A stretch of DNA of 64,000 bases from Prevotella sp. 10(H) (GTDB taxonomy: Bacteria > Bacteroidota > Bacteroidia > Bacteroidales > Dysgonomonadaceae), in assembly GCF_000711235.1 (NCBI RefSeq), contig NZ_JOMI01000003.1:248001-312000 (forward strand). Direction: 5' to 3'. The notes beneath the pieces were generated by a model. That model did no database searches and was not told where the DNA came from. It saw only the letters and a list, made by a program, of their open reading frames with translations. This document shows positions 62,672 to 64,000 of the stretch, in pieces (position 1 is the first letter of the stretch; the number at the start of each line of letters is the position of its first letter). The position numbers and the translations under genes are program-made.

Positions 62672-63394
62672 CTAAAATTCCATTGGCACATCTATAATTA
62701 AGATGCGTGCATTATCAGAATCGGCGGTTATTTTCACATTGTCTATGTCTTCGATGCCTATTGCATCCCTGTGATTTAATTTCTGCCCCTCGACAGTAAA
62801 TTCACCTTCGATAACCATTGCAAAAACACCATTACCTTTTCTTTTTACTTTATAATCTATTTCTTTGCCTTTCTCGAAAGTACCGATACTGAACCATGCA
62901 TTTTGGTGTATCCACATCCCGGTATTATCAGCATCGTTTTTCGGCCCGACAATCTGTATCAATTCATTCTTATTGTGTAAGAAATCAAATGCCCGTTGAT
63001 CGTAGCGAGGCGTTACATTTTTTGTATCCGGGAAAACCCATATCTGGAAGAAGTTTACAGGCTTTTCTTCATTCGAATTGTACTCACTGTGAGTAATACC
63101 CGAACCGGCACTCATAACCTGTACTTCACCTGCACGTATCACCTCTGTGTGTCCCATGCTGTCTTTGTGTTCGAGATCGCCGTACAATGGTATGGAAACT
63201 ATTTCCATATTATCGTGCGGGTGGGTTCCGAAACCTTCACCGCCTTTTACAATATCATCGTTCACAACACGAAGTGCACCGAAATGTATGCGTTCGGGAT
63301 TGTAATAATTTGCAAAACTGAATGTGTGATATGTATCAAGCCATCCGTGATAAGCGTGACCTCTCGATGAAGCGCGGTATAATGTTGTTTTCAT
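62672..63394 (-). CDS. pirin-family bicupin protein
   Basis: A 240-residue cupin protein. The metal ligands lie in FGTHPHDNMEIVSIPLYG near residues 55-72 and SAGSGITHSEYNSNEEK near 97-113 (His, His, His and Glu of pirins). RASSRGHAYHGWLDTYHTFS is the family N-terminus. E. coli YhhW has quercetin dioxygenase activity, but the physiological role is unclear. A -7 TAACTTTG lies on the minus strand at 63472-63479. Confidence 0.92.
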   Translation of the reverse strand: MKTTLYRASSRGHAYHGWLDTYHTFSFANYYNPERIHFGALRVVNDDIVKGGEGFGTHPHDNMEIVSIPLYGDLEHKDSMGHTEVIRAGEVQVMSAGSGITHSEYNSNEEKPVNFFQIWVFPDTKNVTPRYDQRAFDFLHNKNELIQIVGPKNDADNTGMWIHQNAWFSIGTFEKGKEIDYKVKRKGNGVFAMVIEGEFTVEGQKLNHRDAIGIEDIDNVKITADSDNARILIIDVPMEF

Positions 63395-63697
63395 ATAAAT
63401 TATCCTTTCGTTTATTTTATAATCTTTTTGAGTATAAACATTTTAATATGTAAAATGTTTTTTATTTAATACAAAGTTACAATATATTAATGTATTTGTA
63501 AAATAATAAAAATTATATATATGTATAAATATATTAATAGTAAACTTAGATAAGTTTTACCTAATTTGAAGATTAAAGGTGAAAATATATGCATACCATA
63601 GAAAAAGAAATAAAAGGAAAATATATCAGAAAATCTCCTTTAATAACTGACAATAATTTATTAACTTTACAGTTAAAGTAATTAAATACGGGATGTT
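63395..63697. other. AT-rich intergenic region between pirin and a secreted-protein gene
   Basis: This 303-base gap holds the pirin -7 element (63472-63479, minus) and a plus-strand -7-like TAACTTTA (63662-63669) 28 bases before the next ATG. A 30-codon open frame at 63589-63681 is not supported as a gene. Nothing else is evident. Confidence 0.5.
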
Positions 63698-64000
63698 ATG
63701 AAAAAACTGGTTTTTATATTACTCTTAGCAGTCCCGGCTATCGTGTATAGCCAGACTGAAGTTCCCAAAGATAGCTTTCCCCCATTGAAAAAGGAATCTT
63801 TGAAGATTGATGAAAAGCTTGATAACTATTTGCAGCTTAATGGGGAAAATGCAAATAATCAGGCCGGATCCAAAGCATCGCTTTATCATCCATTGTTGAA
63901 TGAAGATAAGGAATATAGTGTTCCCGATCTACATCTTCCTCCATTAGATGTTTATCTGGGGCCTCCTCTCGAAAGTAATACATTTACAAAGGATCCCTTT
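63698..64000 (+). CDS. secreted protein of unknown function (3' end outside window)
   Basis: The first 101 codons of a gene that continues past the window. It starts MKKLVFILLLAVPAIVYSQT, a clear signal peptide, then a polar stretch with SFPPLKKESLKIDEKLDNYL and a Pro-rich LHLPPLDVYLGPPL segment. I recognise no family from this part. The -7-like TAACTTTA at 63662-63669 suits the start. Confidence 0.75.
   Translation, partial: MKKLVFILLLAVPAIVYSQTEVPKDSFPPLKKESLKIDEKLDNYLQLNGENANNQAGSKASLYHPLLNEDKEYSVPDLHLPPLDVYLGPPLESNTFTKDPF

Noticed and set aside
63589-63681. 30-codon open frame in the gap before the last gene
   Set aside because: No strong ribosome site, lysine-rich composition of AT-rich DNA, and a -7-like element for the next gene lies inside it.

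Overview
The window reads as a Bacteroidales chromosome segment with about 45 protein genes and no rRNA, tRNA, CRISPR array or recognisable prophage. The lineage call rests on four things: many Bacteroidota -7 promoter elements (TAnnTTTG), lipoproteins and SusC/Omp-type barrels, a PorP/GldK/GldN type IX secretion cluster, and a full-length PurL. AT-rich intergenic DNA and the gene set would suit Dysgonomonas or a relative, but the genus is a guess.

Layout. 0-4 kb: a Dna2-like nuclease-helicase behind a small lipoprotein gene. 4-7.2 kb: a TPP riboswitch leading a thiamine uptake operon (TonB-dependent receptor plus PnuC-family permease). 7.3-17.5 kb: one long polysaccharide operon with four glycosyltransferase-type genes, a Wzy-like polymerase, three genes of GDP-D-glycero-alpha-D-manno-heptose synthesis and an MBOAT/SGNH acylation pair. 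18-22.4 kb: the fumarate reductase/succinate dehydrogenase operon frdCAB, interrupted between frdA and frdB by a four-helix-bundle (S23/IVP) gene inside a 30-bp inverted repeat. 22.4-33.5 kb: SUKH protein, PanE, T9SS genes porP-gldK-gldN without gldL and gldM, a large membrane protein, an NlpC-like lipoprotein, DUF763, miaA and an outer-membrane protein. 34-47 kb: ModF-like ATPase, OmpA protein, U32 enzyme, TPR protein, a divergent LysR/YceI pair, a CDF transporter, tandem thioesterases and two membrane proteins. 47-56 kb: purL, ugd, lolD, dprA and an IclR regulator. 56-64 kb: an outer-membrane barrel, an ECF sigma factor with a probable partner and a mirror-image divergent promoter, DUF4924, an MBL hydrolase, pirin, and a secreted protein cut by the window end.

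How the parts may connect (inference): the 7-17 kb operon makes a heptose-containing, probably acylated surface glycan. The T9SS proteins at 24-27 kb may export cargo that is anchored to surface polysaccharide, and ugd could supply UDP-glucuronate for glycans. The ECF sigma factor appears to control both its own operon and the divergent membrane-protein pair through two copies of one promoter sequence.

The most unusual structures are the stem-flanked four-helix-bundle insertion inside frdCAB (21072-21571), which resembles 23S rRNA intervening sequences but sits in an mRNA, the mirrored ECF promoter (59893-59988), and the T9SS cluster lacking its motor genes. A related octad inverted repeat lies between two thioesterase genes (44052-44121). 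All calls come from reading the sequence; no database search was run.
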